DNA of 64,000 bases from Adiantum capillus-veneris (lineage: Eukaryota; Streptophyta; Polypodiopsida; Polypodiales; Pteridaceae): contig CM043966.1 of assembly GCA_014529385.2 (NCBI GenBank), positions 98,629,587 through 98,693,586 of the forward strand, written 5' to 3'. Position 1 is the stretch's first letter. Every line of letters starts with the position of its first letter. The notes beneath the pieces were generated by a model. That model worked only from the letters and a program-made list of their open reading frames with translations. It was not told the DNA's origin and made no database searches. Made by a program: the position numbers and the translations under genes. This document shows, piece by piece, positions 23,421 to 34,705 of the stretch.

Positions 23421-24160
23421 ATGTTAGGGGGTCACCACCACGACAGACGTTTGTAGCGTAGCTATCTGGAACTAACATAATTTGTCAATACTCAGGGAAG
23501 TGAATTGGATGGGGCACGGAGACTCTTTGAGGTTGTCAATATCAAGAAGTGAACCTAACAAGAAAACATACCAACTCAACAAGAAAACCACCACTCAAAG
23601 ATCAGGAAATGTGCCTATGTCCTTTCTCACCGCTCTAGGTCATCATGCCATTTTGGCCCTCGAATGGACTTAAAACGAAACGAAACTTTAGGAGGAGGTC
23701 TAAGACACCTAGGGGCACTATCCTACGAAGTCTTGATGCAATCAAACAAGCTACAAAAATCACGATCCATCATGAAAAAGGTCCTAAAATCTACAATAGA
23801 ACTAGCTAGAAAGGTCACCCTATGGTGTAGGAACACTCTCCTATGGTTAAAACGTCAAAAAATAGTGATTTAAGCGCACAAATATGAAGATCTCTAACGC
23901 ATAGTCACAAATCACAACAAAATAACAATGCTTACACTTGAATGAAAGAGCAAAGAGAGAGGAACACAGTGCAAGTTTTGGAATCAAAATTGGATTACCC
24001 AATCATTGGTTGCAATAATTAGTCATTAGTCACCAAAAATTCAATATGTCTCCAAACATTCAATCATTACTCACCAAAAATTCAATCTGTCAAGAAAAAG
24101 TTATTTGGGTCAATAAGCATGCTCATAATCTAGAGATACTTTTGGCATAAAAATTTAACG
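23401..24160 (-). mobile_element. LTR-like end with degenerate tRNA-Asp primer site
   Basis: The complement of 23401-23419 reads TGGGACTGTTTTCGGGGA. This matches 13 of 18 bases of the tRNA-Asp primer site seen intact in gypsy-2, at the same distance from a TGTTAGGGGG / TGTTGGGGG boundary. The adjoining ~70 bp (AACATAATTTGTCAATAC..AGGGA) also resembles the gypsy-2 LTR. This is probably an old relative of gypsy-2 on the minus strand. The outer LTR boundary was not found. A ~45-bp tandem duplication lies at 24015-24090. Confidence 0.4.
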
Positions 24161-24274
24161 TTTGGTGTGTACATGGGTTGTAAGCATTGAAAATAAGTAG
24201 GACTAGGATTTGGAAAAAATTGGATGCAGAAATGCTAGGTTAGGGTCATTTTTTGCTTGGAAGGCTTCTTTTGA

Positions 24275-24811
24275 GGCTATGATCATTTATACTTATGCCA
24301 CATAGAAACCACCACTCGTATCAATTTAAGTGGCCACAACTATAGAGATGTATGGAGAACACCCGTAGAAGATTTTGATTCGGCAATTGCTACAGAGTCT
24401 AGAGCACCCACGTGGTTGAACTCTAAAGCTCACCTAAGGATGTGTGGAGTTTTTGAATGCGACAATCTTGCAAAAGAGGAGTGTAAAGGGCATAGGACAT
24501 TTGAAGATTCTAATTATATACTTGAACCTTCCCCAGAGGAACGAATGGAACCCCTAGAGTGGACTCAAATTTTGGCCACCTTAGGTGTGTTTGTCAATGA
24601 GATCACCGCTACAAAGTTTTGTGATAAGGAAGGCTTTGACATAACTCCCTTTTTTATAATAAATATGTGGAAGAACTCTAATAAAAATTGTAAGTGTGAA
24701 ATCAAAACAGGCAAAACAAATAGGTATGTCATGGATCACCATGCAAAGACACAAACAAAGGAAGAAAAACCACCACAAGAATTTTTCATCATCCATATAC
24801 CTGAAGAATAA
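24275..24811 (+). CDS. Unrecognised ORF, possible exon or gene fragment
   Basis: The frame is open from just after a TGA at about 24272 to TAA at 24809-24811, roughly 178 codons. The first in-frame near-start is a TTG at 24416, so it is more likely part of an exon than an intact gene. Features seen are RDVWRTPVEDFDSAI near the start, a cysteine cluster (RMCGVFECDNLAKEEC), an acidic EPSPEERMEPLEW segment, and a lysine-rich tail (KTQTKEEKPPQEFF). There is no signal peptide or membrane segment. I do not recognise the family. The copia LTR begins about 120 bp downstream. It could be a host exon fragment or a retroelement-borne frame. Confidence 0.35.
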   Translation, partial: GYDHLYLCHIETTTRINLSGHNYRDVWRTPVEDFDSAIATESRAPTWLNSKAHLRMCGVFECDNLAKEECKGHRTFEDSNYILEPSPEERMEPLEWTQILATLGVFVNEITATKFCDKEGFDITPFFIINMWKNSNKNCKCEIKTGKTNRYVMDHHAKTQTKEEKPPQEFFIIHIPEE

Positions 24812-25355
24812 AAAAGCCATGTTTCAAGGAGGTCAACTCTAGAAAAAGAGAAATTGAAAATAGATGAAGGACAAAAACTTACAAGTTGCACATCAGATAT
24901 TCAACAAACTCTGTTACCATATACATGTGGTAGTGATGTGTATGAACACACTTAGGACCACCGATGCTTTTTTTTCCTCACTAGGTTGTTTCCCCCGTGC
25001 ATTGTATATATACAGGCCATTCATTCTAGGGCTATCTATCTTTCCATTGCACACTAAGTAATACTCTCTCTATTGTGTGCCTTGAGCTTCCTTCCTCTTC
25101 TCCAAGTTGTGTGTGGGTATGCTCGTAGAGCTCAATCTGCTAAGATTTTTTATTCGAGCTCATTTTGGCCTCCGCTTCCACTACAGACAGTATTGCACAA
25201 GCTATTTTGTCATTTTGTGAAAAAAATTTATCAATGTTGTTTTTTGCATAACAGGTTCCTTACAGTCTTCTACGGTTTCTGCTATATAGCATGTGTTGAT
25301 CTCGCTTCGTTTTTCCTCTTTTTGGGTAGTTTTCACATCAGGTGCAACATTTACC

Positions 25356-26227
25356 ATGGCTGACAGCAACACACATGTGTTCAAGATGTTTGTTGTTGAG
25401 GACAGATTGGATGGGGACAATTACCCTATGTGGGCTTACAGTGATGCAACATGTTCCTGTGTCAAAGGGCATTTGGAATATAGTGCAGGGCATTGATGTA
25501 CGTCCTTGTTTTGAGGATGTAGGTGATGTTGAGGATGTTGGAGGTCTTGCTGCAAGGATTGCTGTTGTTAGAGTAGTGACGCCTACGACAAATCAAGCTT
25601 GTTGGGATGTAAAGGATGCACAGGCTCATGTGTGGATTGCTTTGCCTGTGAAACACACCATTACTCCTCACATTTGTTCAGCAAAATCTGCAACACATGC
25701 TTGGGATATTTTGGCTGGTCTTTATGCAAGCCACAATGAGGCAAAAAATGCATTGCTGCGTAAAGAACTGAAGGCGAAGATTATACATGAGGAAGATGAC
25801 GACACTTTCCTTCATGGTGTGAAGGATATCAATGAGAAACTTATTTCTGCAGGTGAAGTCATTTTAGACATTTCCATTGTGCAGACTGTTCTTGATGCCT
25901 TATCAAACGTTTGCTAGTACTTAGAGACTTATGACCCAAGAAAATCCTGAAGTTGTCAAGTTTGATGCATTGTGCACATTGTTGTTGCAAGTGTCACTTT
26001 CCAAAAAAAACAAGACTAGACAGCATGTAGTTGAACAGGCTTTTATTGATGCTCAAAGAAAGGGTGGTAACAGCACTGCAACCAGCTCTTATGGTTATTC
26101 TGCGAGTGGAAAATCACATGTTCCTAATGCTTCTGTTGGCAGCAATTCGTCTGGAAATTTTGGTGATAAGGGCAAAAAGAAGATGATTTGTCATTATTGT
26201 AAAGCTAACGATCACTTGATCAAGTAG
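25356..26227 (+). pseudogene. Copia gag polyprotein remnant
   Basis: Gag packages the element RNA in cytoplasmic particles. The ATG at 25356 begins MADSNTHVFKMFVVEDRLDG, followed by DNYPMWAY, the conserved start of the copia gag (UBN2-like) domain. A frameshift near 25440 moves into the frame 25342-25917, with WNIVQGIDVRPCFED, ATHAWDILAGLYASHNEA and LRKELKAKIIHEEDDDTFLH, all typical. A TAG at 25915 and a shift lead into 25931-26227. That piece has a serine/glycine-rich linker and a zinc knuckle CHYCKANDHLIK, then a stop in place of the residue before the final Cys-Pro. At least three lesions are present. Confidence 0.8.
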
Positions 26228-26389
26228 TGTCCTAAGTTGAAGGCCAAAGAGGCTAATACGAAAAAGGATGGTTCCACTATAAATGCAGTCTTTGTTGAGT
26301 CTTCTATGAAAGGAGACTGTGATGTTGATATTGATGTATAATGGGCTTTTAGTGCAGAGTGCACTTACAATCCTGCTGTCCATGATGCA

Positions 26390-26776
26390 TGCATGTCAAT
26401 TGCTACAGATTCACATGTACGATATTTTGACAATGGTTCTACACAGCACATTACCGCACATCGTGAATTGTTCACCTCTCTCGAGTTTGTCCCTCATGGA
26501 AATTCAATCACTTGTGCCAACAATGCCTCTTATCCGGTTCAGGGAGTTGGAAAGATTGTGCTTACTGCTACAAATGGCAGTTCTTTCACACTTGTTGATG
26601 CACTTTATGTACATGGGATCAAGTCTGTATTTGCACTTGCTAGACTTGTTCTTGTAGTCAAATTTGTGGATGACAGATGTACTGTACAGGATCTCAGTTT
26701 CGGTGATGAAATTGTTGCATCTAGCATTTTATGCCGTGGGTTATATATGCTCACTTTGTATGACAAGTGTGGGTAG
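26390..26776 (+). pseudogene. Copia aspartic protease remnant
   Basis: The frame 26393-26776 (127 codons) reads VRYFDNGSTQHITAHRELF, the copia protease start in which the catalytic D-S/T-G triad has become D-N-G. It continues with SITCANNASYPVQGVGKI, TLVDALYVHGIKSVFALARL and the end region SILCRGLYMLTL, all matching the family. The protease would normally cut the Gag-Pol polyprotein. The active-site change and the loss of everything downstream make it dead. Confidence 0.75.
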
Positions 26777-26799
26777 AATTTTTATCTCTACTTCGTGCC

Positions 26800-27710
26800 T
26801 ATGTCATCTTATCCAGACTCTGGGTGCGGGTAGTCTTTTGTAACTCTTATTCAATGATGGAATTGTAGGCTTCTTTGAAGCCAAAAGATCGATCAAACAA
26901 GGATGCCCCCTATCCCCTCTCCTCTTTGCTATTGGGTCGCATCCTCTATTAATGATGCTCGAAGCTGCTACTGAGCGGGGGAAAATACAAGGGCTAACTT
27001 TTCTTGGTAACAACCAGCTCTTGGACAAGAGGTTTGCTGACGACTCCCTCCTCTTCTTGAAAGCCTGTCCTTGGGTGCTCAGGAAGGCCCTTGAGATTGT
27101 GTGGACATGTCGTGTGGCTTTTGGGTCGAAGTGTAGTATTGAGAAGTCTAGACTGATCTCCCTGACGAAAAACGACTCATTTGACCATCGATCTAGGCGG
27201 AGGGAGATTGTGTCTAAAGGCAGGATTTTTAGGCATCTGGGGCCCCCCATTGGGGTGGAGGTTACTCATAAGAAAAGGTTGCAGTGGCTCCTTGAGAAGA
27301 TTCAAAGGAAAATGAGAAGATAGGAGTATGTGTTGCTTCTTTCCTAGAGTCGGGTCAGAGCGATCAATTCATTTATGCTTCCCTATATTGCCTTCACCAG
27401 TCCGCTCATAAAAATGGCCAAATGTAACCGGAAGGAGTTTTTAAAACTCGTTAAAAGATTCTTATGGAAGAACAACCGTAAAGCCTCAGTGTCATGGCAA
27501 CGGGCTAGTGGGAATTAGGGCAACCCTCGCCATCCGGTCGAGCCATGTGCAATAGTAAGCTTCCAGGTACTTGTAACTGTGTTCGGTGGTAAACCTCTAT
27601 GTCTCAAGGCTCGGCCTGAGCTTGAGGCTGATTTGTAGATATTTTGGTAACTTTATAATACAATCACTCACAATTGTCATTTTTACAAAAAGAAAAAGAA
27701 AAAGATATTC
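26800..27710 (+). mobile_element. LINE-D: 5'-truncated LINE with intact RT catalytic box
   Basis: It begins within RT, 24 bp or so after the copia remnant, and runs to the tail CACTCACAATTGTCATTTTTAC plus (AAAAAG)n at 27667-27710. The C-terminal zf-RVT region is deleted between about 27520 and 27540. Orientation is plus, opposite to LINE-A, -B and -C. Confidence 0.75.
26840..27500 (+). pseudogene. LINE-D reverse transcriptase palm and thumb
   Basis: The frame 26952-27323 (123 codons) reads NNQLLDKRFADDSLLFLKAC with both catalytic aspartates. It continues with GSKCSIEKSRLISLTKND and RHLGPPIGVEV, the standard order after FADD. The frame upstream (from about 26845) gives FEAKRSIKQGCPLSPLLFAI, the conserved QGCPLSPLLF motif, separated by a frameshift. 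Downstream (27324-27500) continues LPYIAFTSPLIKMAK and RFLWKNNRK after a stop. It is better preserved than LINE-A but is truncated and frameshifted. Confidence 0.8.
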
Positions 27711-28022
27711 CTTTGGAAAGTATTGTGGGGAGCCTTACCTACTAGAGTGAAGATCCTAGTCAAGTGTACTGGTCCTGATCAATGCTCCCAATGCAAAAAA
27801 GTAGAACATGGCAATTGGTGCCGTTTTGGATGCTTAGCACCTACTTGTTCAGTCGTGAGTCTTGTTAAGTATCGTGGAGTGGCTCCCTTATTAGTCGATG
27901 TATCTAGAGCTATTGGGAGAGATCATGGCTCGGCACAAGCATGACTTGAATTTGTAATTTCTTGATTTTATTGATACAATTCACACACTCACCATTGTGA
28001 GTTTTGCAAAAGAAAAAAAAAA
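27711..28022 (+). mobile_element. LINE-E: second 5'-truncated LINE, head-to-tail
   Basis: Immediately after the A-rich tail of LINE-D comes LWKVLWGALPTRVKILVK, the start of a zf-RVT region, followed by CSQCKK. The rest decays to the 3' tail CACTCACCATTGTGAGTTTTGC and poly-A at 28008-28022. It is about 310 bp long and most likely inserted at the tail of LINE-D. Confidence 0.65.
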
Positions 28023-29160
28023 AATTGTAGGTTTAATTGTCTCCTCTTCAAGGTTTATTTTGGAAAGCCAAAAACACATGTCTCACAACATGAACATGCA
28101 CTGCAAAAAGGAAGATTATATGCATAAGCACATATTGAACCAACACAAACACACGAAACATATGTCACGCTTTACTCTCTTTCATCATTAAGTAATCGAT
28201 CAAGTGAAAGAATCAAAAATTGGTATAAAAATGTGAAATTGTCAATGTCTACAAACACACATGTAGGAAAAGGTCACCTTTTACCAGACACTTTTTGCAA
28301 GGCGTCCATTCCAAGTGTCTCATATTCCCCCACACTAACAACTAGGCATCAATTGCTTTCAGTATTTTTCGTCACCCACATCATGCCATAATTATAATGT
28401 GCCCACCCTTTACCTTTTCACGAGATTGAAACTTGGCTCCCACCTTTTCACGAGAATAGATCCCCCTTTTCTCCTTAACTTGGTTGCTTAACTAAGTTAA
28501 GAAGAGATGAGGGAGAGTAAGACTTAAGTTTAAATATGTGCCTACAATCACATAAACATAAAGAAATTATTATGTTTTAATATAAAATTATATTATTTAT
28601 TATACATATATAATCATCAATGGTTTTTATATTACGCAGGATTCCACTTAAATAATGTGAAAATTGTATATTGCACATCAACATTTTGAAACAAAATAGA
28701 ATGAGAAGGAAGTAAAATAAAAAATTAAAATTAAAAAATATTTTAATATTTTTCATTAAAAAAGATAAATTTAATAACATAAACAATAATAAAACAAATT
28801 GGTGAAATAAATCTTCATGAAGTCTTTAATTAAAGGAACCTTTATCAATATTTTACATCATGGATCATGGGATCAAGCTTCTATGAATACACTTTTTAAT
28901 CCAAAAAGGTAAATGCAACTTTAGAAAATAGCATTTAAAAGAGTATGATTTCTTTCCCTTCACAAACTTTTAAGCCTCCTTGGGGACACTTGTCAAGCAA
29001 TAAAAATTGAATGTCCTTCACCCATACTGCACTAAGGCCCTTAGCAAGCCAAAAAGATGTGTCCCCTTAGTGGACATGCTTGCTTTATTCAACTCAAAGT
29101 AATGTGTGAACCATAACCATACATCCTGTAAAGTTGTTTCTATTTATAGATGCAAGCCCA

Positions 29161-29202
<42 letters not shown>

Positions 29203-29500
29203 ACAAAAAAACACACACACACACACACACACATACACACACACACACAAAGTGTGACCCATAGTTTAGCCAGATAGGAGAAGAATTATAATTAAAACAA
29301 ACAAAGTTTGTTTTATAAGTTTACATCCTGATTCACTCTCTTCTCTTTCAATAAAAACATACAAGCACTCTATGGTCCTTGCCTTGTTGGCCATATTGTG
29401 TGGTCAATGCACTTCATACCAAGTACAATGTATTTTTTCGATCACCCCTAAATGAAGATCTTTTTATGAATTGATTTGCCCATGCCATCTTCTTTCTTAC
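28023..29500. other. AT-rich spacer, no gene
   Basis: No domain-bearing frame. CCTTTTCACGAGA is duplicated about 35 bp apart near 28410-28460. The stretch 28560-28800 is strongly AT-rich. Confidence 0.5.
29163..29249. repeat. Compound (CT)n / (CA)n microsatellite
   Basis: CT from 29163 to 29199, then CA from about 29211 to 29249 with one interruption. Confidence 0.95.
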
Positions 29501-29651
29501 AGATTTCCATGTCCCTTTACGGTGCAAGCCTAGGGCATTGCATAGGGACAAAAAACCTCTTCCTACACTTGTCAAACTACTTCAGTTCTTCTTGGTCTCC
29601 TTGCATGTTGGTCATGCCTTAAACTTAACTAGCTCACGCAACCCACCCACG

Positions 29652-29885
29652 TGTTGGGGTAAAGGCACTACGCCTTTTGCCTGGCTAAATGTCCGATGTT
29701 TGGCCACTTGCTCACATGTGTACACACCCTTATTCATTATATACATATGAATAAGGAGCACCTAACTCCCTAGTTCCAGAAGTTGCTCCACTCACACCGC
29801 TCTTGTGCTCTTCCCCTTCCCCGCATGCATCACATACGCACACATTCTTGCACACACACAATCACAAGTGCTATCAGAGCTTTGG
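29652..29885 (+). mobile_element. LTR and initiator-Met primer site of an LTR element
   Basis: TGTTGGGG at 29652 to ATCACA at 29866 has TG...CA ends and a TATATA at about 29737. Two bases later comes TGCTATCAGAGCTTTGG (29869-29885), a close match to the plant primer site TGGTATCAGAGC used by copia and many gypsy elements. I did not find a second LTR in the window, nor gag/pol nearby, so this is a 5' remnant or non-autonomous element. Confidence 0.55.
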
Positions 29886-30689
29886 AAGAAAACCGCATGT
29901 GCGATCGCTCCTCGGAGATAGAGACGGGAGCATCGGAGCCTGGCAGTGGCTGCTTGAGCTCAGCAGCACCAGATCCGGCTTGGCGGCGTCAAATCGGAGC
30001 TCCTCAGGTAACACCCAGACGAGATCAGTGAGATCTTGGCTTCTCAATGCGCGCAACCCTCTTGGCTAGGAGGGAATCTTGCAAGCTTATGAGAGGTTTG
30101 TAGGAAACAAAGCTTGTTAGAAAAGGAGGTCAGCAGTAGACTCAAAGGGGGGAGCAGTCAACAGTGGATCAAGCTCAAATCGAGCTTGAGAGTGTGGGCA
30201 AGGCTTGTTGAGCACACTCAGTCGATGACCATAACAAGGGAAAGCAGCAGCTTGTGCAAGAATTGTAGGCTTGAAAGCCTTTTGAATTTTGCAACAAATT
30301 CACAGACCGTGAGCACATGCAGTCAGACCGGCCGGAAGTGAGTTAGAAGCAAGAAGGTATCGCACACAAGGGAGCACTTGAGGCAAGCGGTCGTGAGCTC
30401 TTGGACATGCGCAATTTGGGCAGAAAGTCGGCATCGAGTAGATAAGGGAAAGCTATAGGCAATTCGAGCAGAGATTTGCCATTGAAGGGGGCATACTCAA
30501 TTGTAGAGGTGAGAGAGCATATAGAGCTACCAAACAGGTGCAAAATTGGGTTGCAGGGAATCGAGCTCAAAGAAGTTTGAAGCTCGAGCTTAAAGTTCTT
30601 GAGCAAGGGAGTTGAGAGCCAGTGCAAAATTGGGTCGCAAGGGAGTTGAGAGGCTAAGAACCATTGCAAGCTTGGGAATGGTGTTGTGT

Positions 30690-30721
<32 letters not shown>

Positions 30722-31236
30722 TTGTGTGTGTAGCAAGCTGCAGGTAGCAAGCCAAGCAGAGTTAGTAGGTCAAGCCAAGGGAGAATAGTGCAGAATCGTG
30801 CTACAAGGGAGCTTCGAGGCAAGTGTACAGCACGTCGAGAGTATAAACACACACACACAGACACATTAGGTGTGTGTGTAGCAGCAAACCGCCGACCTCA
30901 CTCCCATTGCCCTCCAACTCGTCCTCGCTCACTCTCCTCTACAGTCGATAGTTCAATTGAGAGAGACAAAACTCGTCAGATTTTGTAGTTAAAGTTTTTT
31001 TTTTAAAATGAAAACTACGTACACCTTTGTGTGTGCAAGGTCTTGTTCCCACCAAAGGCCCTCAGACCCCCCCCCCCTCCCCGACTCCTCGACACAGCGG
31101 CTCTTCGACTCCCTCACCCATCGGCTCACGCAAATGCCTGAGTGAGAGAGAGTTGAGAGAGAGAGAGATCAAGATAGAGAAAGATCCTCTGACGACCAAA
31201 GGGAATGAAAGAGAGCGAGTGTAAGAGAGGGAGCAA

Positions 31237-31301
<65 letters not shown>

Positions 31302-31660
31302 CACAGGGCTTCGACACCCTCGTCTCGGCATCGCAGACTCCCGTCCGATGGCGGGAGGCAACCTCGGCATCAGGTTTTGACACTGATTTGGCATTTTTCT
31401 CGGCATTTCTCCTCTATGGCTTTGAGCATTGGCTATTGGCATCAATTTACAACATTGATTTAGCGGCTCGGTTTTATCGTTACTCTTGGTGTTTTGCATT
31501 GACTCGGCCTCGATGGCTCACCATTGGCTTTGAGTGTTGACTAGCTAGTGCATGGGTTTTGACACCGATTGGGCGGCTATACGGCCAGTGCACTTTTGCC
31601 CGGTGGTGGAAGACGACATTGACGACGGTTTTTCTCGACACATCGGCTTCCTGACCTCGA
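29886..31660. other. Interior of the LTR remnant, no recognisable coding
   Basis: This stretch is relatively GC-rich. A degenerate repeat, GCAAAATTGGGT(T/C)GCA(A)GGGA, recurs at about 30539 and 30626 with GAGCTTGAGAG-type sequence between. (CA)n lies at 30691-30720 and 30848-30860, (GT)n at 31239-31272 and (GA)n at 31273-31300. Frequent CTCGGCAT / GGCTTTGAG words occur at 31315-31560. No open frame longer than ~170 codons looks protein-like. Confidence 0.45.
31239..31300. repeat. Compound (GT)17(GA)14 microsatellite
   Basis: The GT run passes directly into a GA run. Confidence 0.95.
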
Positions 31661-31662
31661 CA

Positions 31663-33911
31663 ATTGTGTCACCCTAGACCGAGGAGACAGGAGCGGATGG
31701 CCATGAAACTTTGCAGGGGTGAGGATTTAAGTGCTTTCCCTGCCTTTCAAAGTTTCATGGCCATCTGCTCCCGTCTCATCGCCCGTCTAGGGTGGCACTT
31801 ATGCCAATTTTTTTGTTTTGTCTTCGCTAAGTGCCCAATGGCCAAAAATTGGCGATTATGCCATCGTAGCCCGTCGAGACAAATTGTGATGGCCATGAAA
31901 CTTTGCAAGGGCATGGACCTAGGTGCTTTCCCTACTCTTCCAGAGTTTCATGGCAATTCACTCATGTCTCATCGGTCTAGGGTGGCACAATCGCTAGTTT
32001 TCTTTTTTTTGGCTTCACAAAGGGCCCAATGGTAAAAAAATTGGCAATTGTGCCACAGTAGCCCGTCACGATGGATTGCGATGGCCATAAAACTTTGTGG
32101 AGATGGGGATTTGAGTGCTTTCCCTTCTGCTACAAAGTTTCATGGCCATCCCCTCCCATCTCGTCTGTCTAGGGTGGCACAATGGCCAGTTTTTTTGTTT
32201 TGGCTTCACTAAGGGCCCAATGGTAAAAAACTGGCGATTGTGCCACCATAGCCCATTGAGACTGAAGGTGATGGCCATGAAACTTTGCAGGGGTAGGGAT
32301 TGAGATGCTTTCACTACCCCTCCAAATTTTCATTGCCATTCTCTCCCGTCTTGTTGGTCTAGGATAGCACAATCACCATTTTTTTTGTTTTGGCTTCACG
32401 AAGGGCCCAATGGTCAAAAACTGGCGATTGTGCCATAGTAGCCCATTGAGACGGATTGTGATGGCCATGAACGTTTAGAGGAGTGGATATTTGAGTTCTT
32501 TCCCTGCCCTTGCAAAGTTTCATGGTCATCCGCTCCCGTCTCGTCGGTCTAGGATCGCTTTGGCTTCGCTAAGGACCCAATGGTCAAAAACTGATGATTG
32601 TGCCACCGTAGCCCGTCGAGACGCATTGAGATGCCCATAAAATTTTACAGGGGTACGTATTTAGGTTCTTTCCTTGCCCTTGCAAATTTTCATGGCCATC
32701 CACTCCCGTCTCGTCGATCTAGGGTGGCACTTGTACCAATTTTTTCATTTTGGCTTCGTTAAGGGCCCAATGGTCAAAAACTAGTAATTGTGTCACCATA
32801 GCCCATCGAGACGCATTGTGATGGCAATAAAACTTTGCAAGGGTAAAATTTAGATGCTTTTTCTATCCCTACAAAGTTTTATGGCCATTCGTCTTGTCGG
32901 TCTAGGGTGACACAATCGCCAATTTTTCCGTTTTGGCTTCGCTGAGGGAAAATGGTCAAAAATTGGCGATTGTGCCACCATAAACGGACGAGACGGATTG
33001 AGATGGCCATGAAACTTTTCAAGGGCAAGGATTTGAGTTTTTTCCCTAGCCCTATAAAGTTTCATGGCCATTCGTTCCCATCTCATTGGTCTACGGTGGC
33101 AAAATCGCCAATTTTTTCGTTTTGGCTTCGCTTAGGGCCCAGCGGCAGTGAAAAACTGGCGATTGTGCCACCGTAGCCCGTCGAGACGGATTACGGTGCC
33201 CATGAAACTTTGCAAGGGTGGGGATTAAGATGCTTTTTGTATCGCTACAAAGTTTCATGGCCCGTCTCATCAGTTTATGGTGGCATTTGTGCCAATTTTT
33301 TCTTTTTGGCTTCGCTAAGGACCCAATGGTAAAAAATTGGCGATTGTGCCACCATAGCCCATCAAGACGAATTGTGATGGTCATGAAATTTTTCAAGGGA
33401 TGAGATTAAGGTGCTCTCTATGTCCCTACAAATTTTCATGGCCATTCTCTCCCGTCTCGTCGGTCTAGGTTGACACAATCGCCATTTTTTTTGTTTTGGC
33501 TTCGCTGATGATAAATGTTCAAAAATTGGCGATTGTGCCACCGTAAATGTTCAAGACCGATTGCTATGGCCATGAAACTTTAGAAGGGTAGGAATTTGAG
33601 TGATTTCCCTATCCTTGCAAAGTTTCATGGCCATCCACTCCCGTCTCATTGGTCTCGGGTGGCAAAGTCGCCAATTCTTTTGTTTTGGCTTCGCTAAGGG
33701 CCTAATGGTAAAAAAACTGGCGATTGTGCCACCGTAGCCCATTGAGATGGATTTTGATGCCCATGAAACTTTTCAAGGGTGGGGATTTAGATGCTTTCCA
33801 TGCCCTTGCAAAGTTTCATGGCCATCCACTCCCATCTCGTCGGTCTAGAGTGGCACTTATGCCAATTTTTTTATTTTGGCTTCGCTAAGGGCCCAATGGT
33901 CAAAAACTGAC
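31663..33911. repeat. Satellite of 12 palindromic ~190-bp monomers
   Basis: ATGGCCATGAAACTTTGCA or a variant occurs on the plus strand at about 31697, 31888, 32081, 32271, 32461, 32631, 32821, 33003, 33195, 33378, 33567 and 33758. That gives a period of 182-193, with one at 170. Within each monomer the left arm (TGTGCCACCGTAG..CGAGACGG..ATGGCCATGAAACTTTGCAAGG) is followed, after a ~25-nt loop, by its imperfect reverse complement (CTTGCAAAGTTTCATGGCCAT..CCGTCTCGTCGG..TAGGGTGGCACA). Monomers are joined by a TTTTGGCTTCGCTAAGGG spacer, itself flanked by TTGGCGA / TCGCCAA arms. There is no protein coding: the many short frames repeat because the DNA repeats. Confidence 0.9.
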
Positions 33912-34705
33912 GAGGTAAAATTGTATAAAGCAAAACATTATAATTACACTCATAAGGAGACATCAAATGAGGATGTGATACCATTGAGGATCTTACAAAG
34001 ATGTGGTACAAGTTAACACCCAAAATTATAACGAGATGACTCTAATTATAGAGACAAAGTTTACAGAGGGTTGGTACAAATGGACTGCGCAAAGTAAACA
34101 TGACAACTATGCTCAACAAGACACATCGTAAAAAGGTTTGATACAAGTGAATTGCAAAATTAAAACATGGTGACGAGAACAAGACAACTATAATCATAAA
34201 CACCACTAAGGGCAAAGTTTTGGTGCAAATCGACATTGTACAAAAGTGTGGTACTTGTGAACTGCAAACACTAGAACATGGCGAGTACAATTATATTGAC
34301 ACATTTTGCAAAGGTAAAATTCCATAAAGCAAAGCACTGTAATTACAGTCATAAGAAGACATCGAACGAGGATGTGTTACCATTGAATTGCAAGACCTAG
34401 AACATGTGTTGTCCACAATCATAAGGACAAATTGCACAAAGCTATGGTACAAGTGAACACCAAACACTATATCAAGATGTCTATAATCACAAAGACAAAG
34501 TTAACAGAGGTTTGGTACAAATGGAGAACAATAAGTAAACATGAAATTACGCTCCATGAGACACATCATAAAACGGTTTGATACAAGTGAACCACTAAAT
34601 TAAAACGCACAAAGTTTTGGCACAAATCGACATCGTACAAAAGTGTGGTACAATTGAACTGCAAACACTTGAACATGGCAACTACAATCATAAAGACACA
34701 TTGTG
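33912..34705. repeat. ~395-bp tandem duplication with ~100-bp subrepeats
   Basis: GGTAAAATT(G/C)(T/C)ATAAAGCAAA begins the two units at about 33914 and 34312. Each contains several diverged copies of a unit built on GGTACAAGTGAAC, AACATGG and ATCATAAAGACA. It is unrelated in sequence to the palindromic satellite that it directly follows. Confidence 0.7.

Larger units (their letters stand above)
24930..26776 (+). mobile_element. Truncated Ty1/copia retrotransposon (LTR, gag, protease)
   Basis: A TATATATA promoter at about 25003-25010 lies in a probable LTR (about 24930-25277). A weak primer-site-like TGCTATATAGC follows at 25280, then gag (25356) and protease. The element stops at about 26776, where LINE-D sequence takes over, so integrase, RT and the 3' LTR are missing. 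The exact LTR start is uncertain. Confidence 0.65.

Noticed and set aside
30343-30864. 173-codon minus-strand frame
   Set aside because: It crosses (GT)n and GC-rich repetitive sequence, shows no domain, and its amino-acid pattern is Leu/Ser/Pro-rich noise.
31664-33742. Series of short frames containing MAMKLC or KFHGH peptides on both strands
   Set aside because: They recur only because the underlying DNA is a palindromic tandem repeat. No codon-level conservation or start context is seen.
31663-33911. CRISPR-like array
   Set aside because: Regular ~190-bp units are whole-monomer repeats without unique spacers, in a plant nuclear context. It is a satellite.
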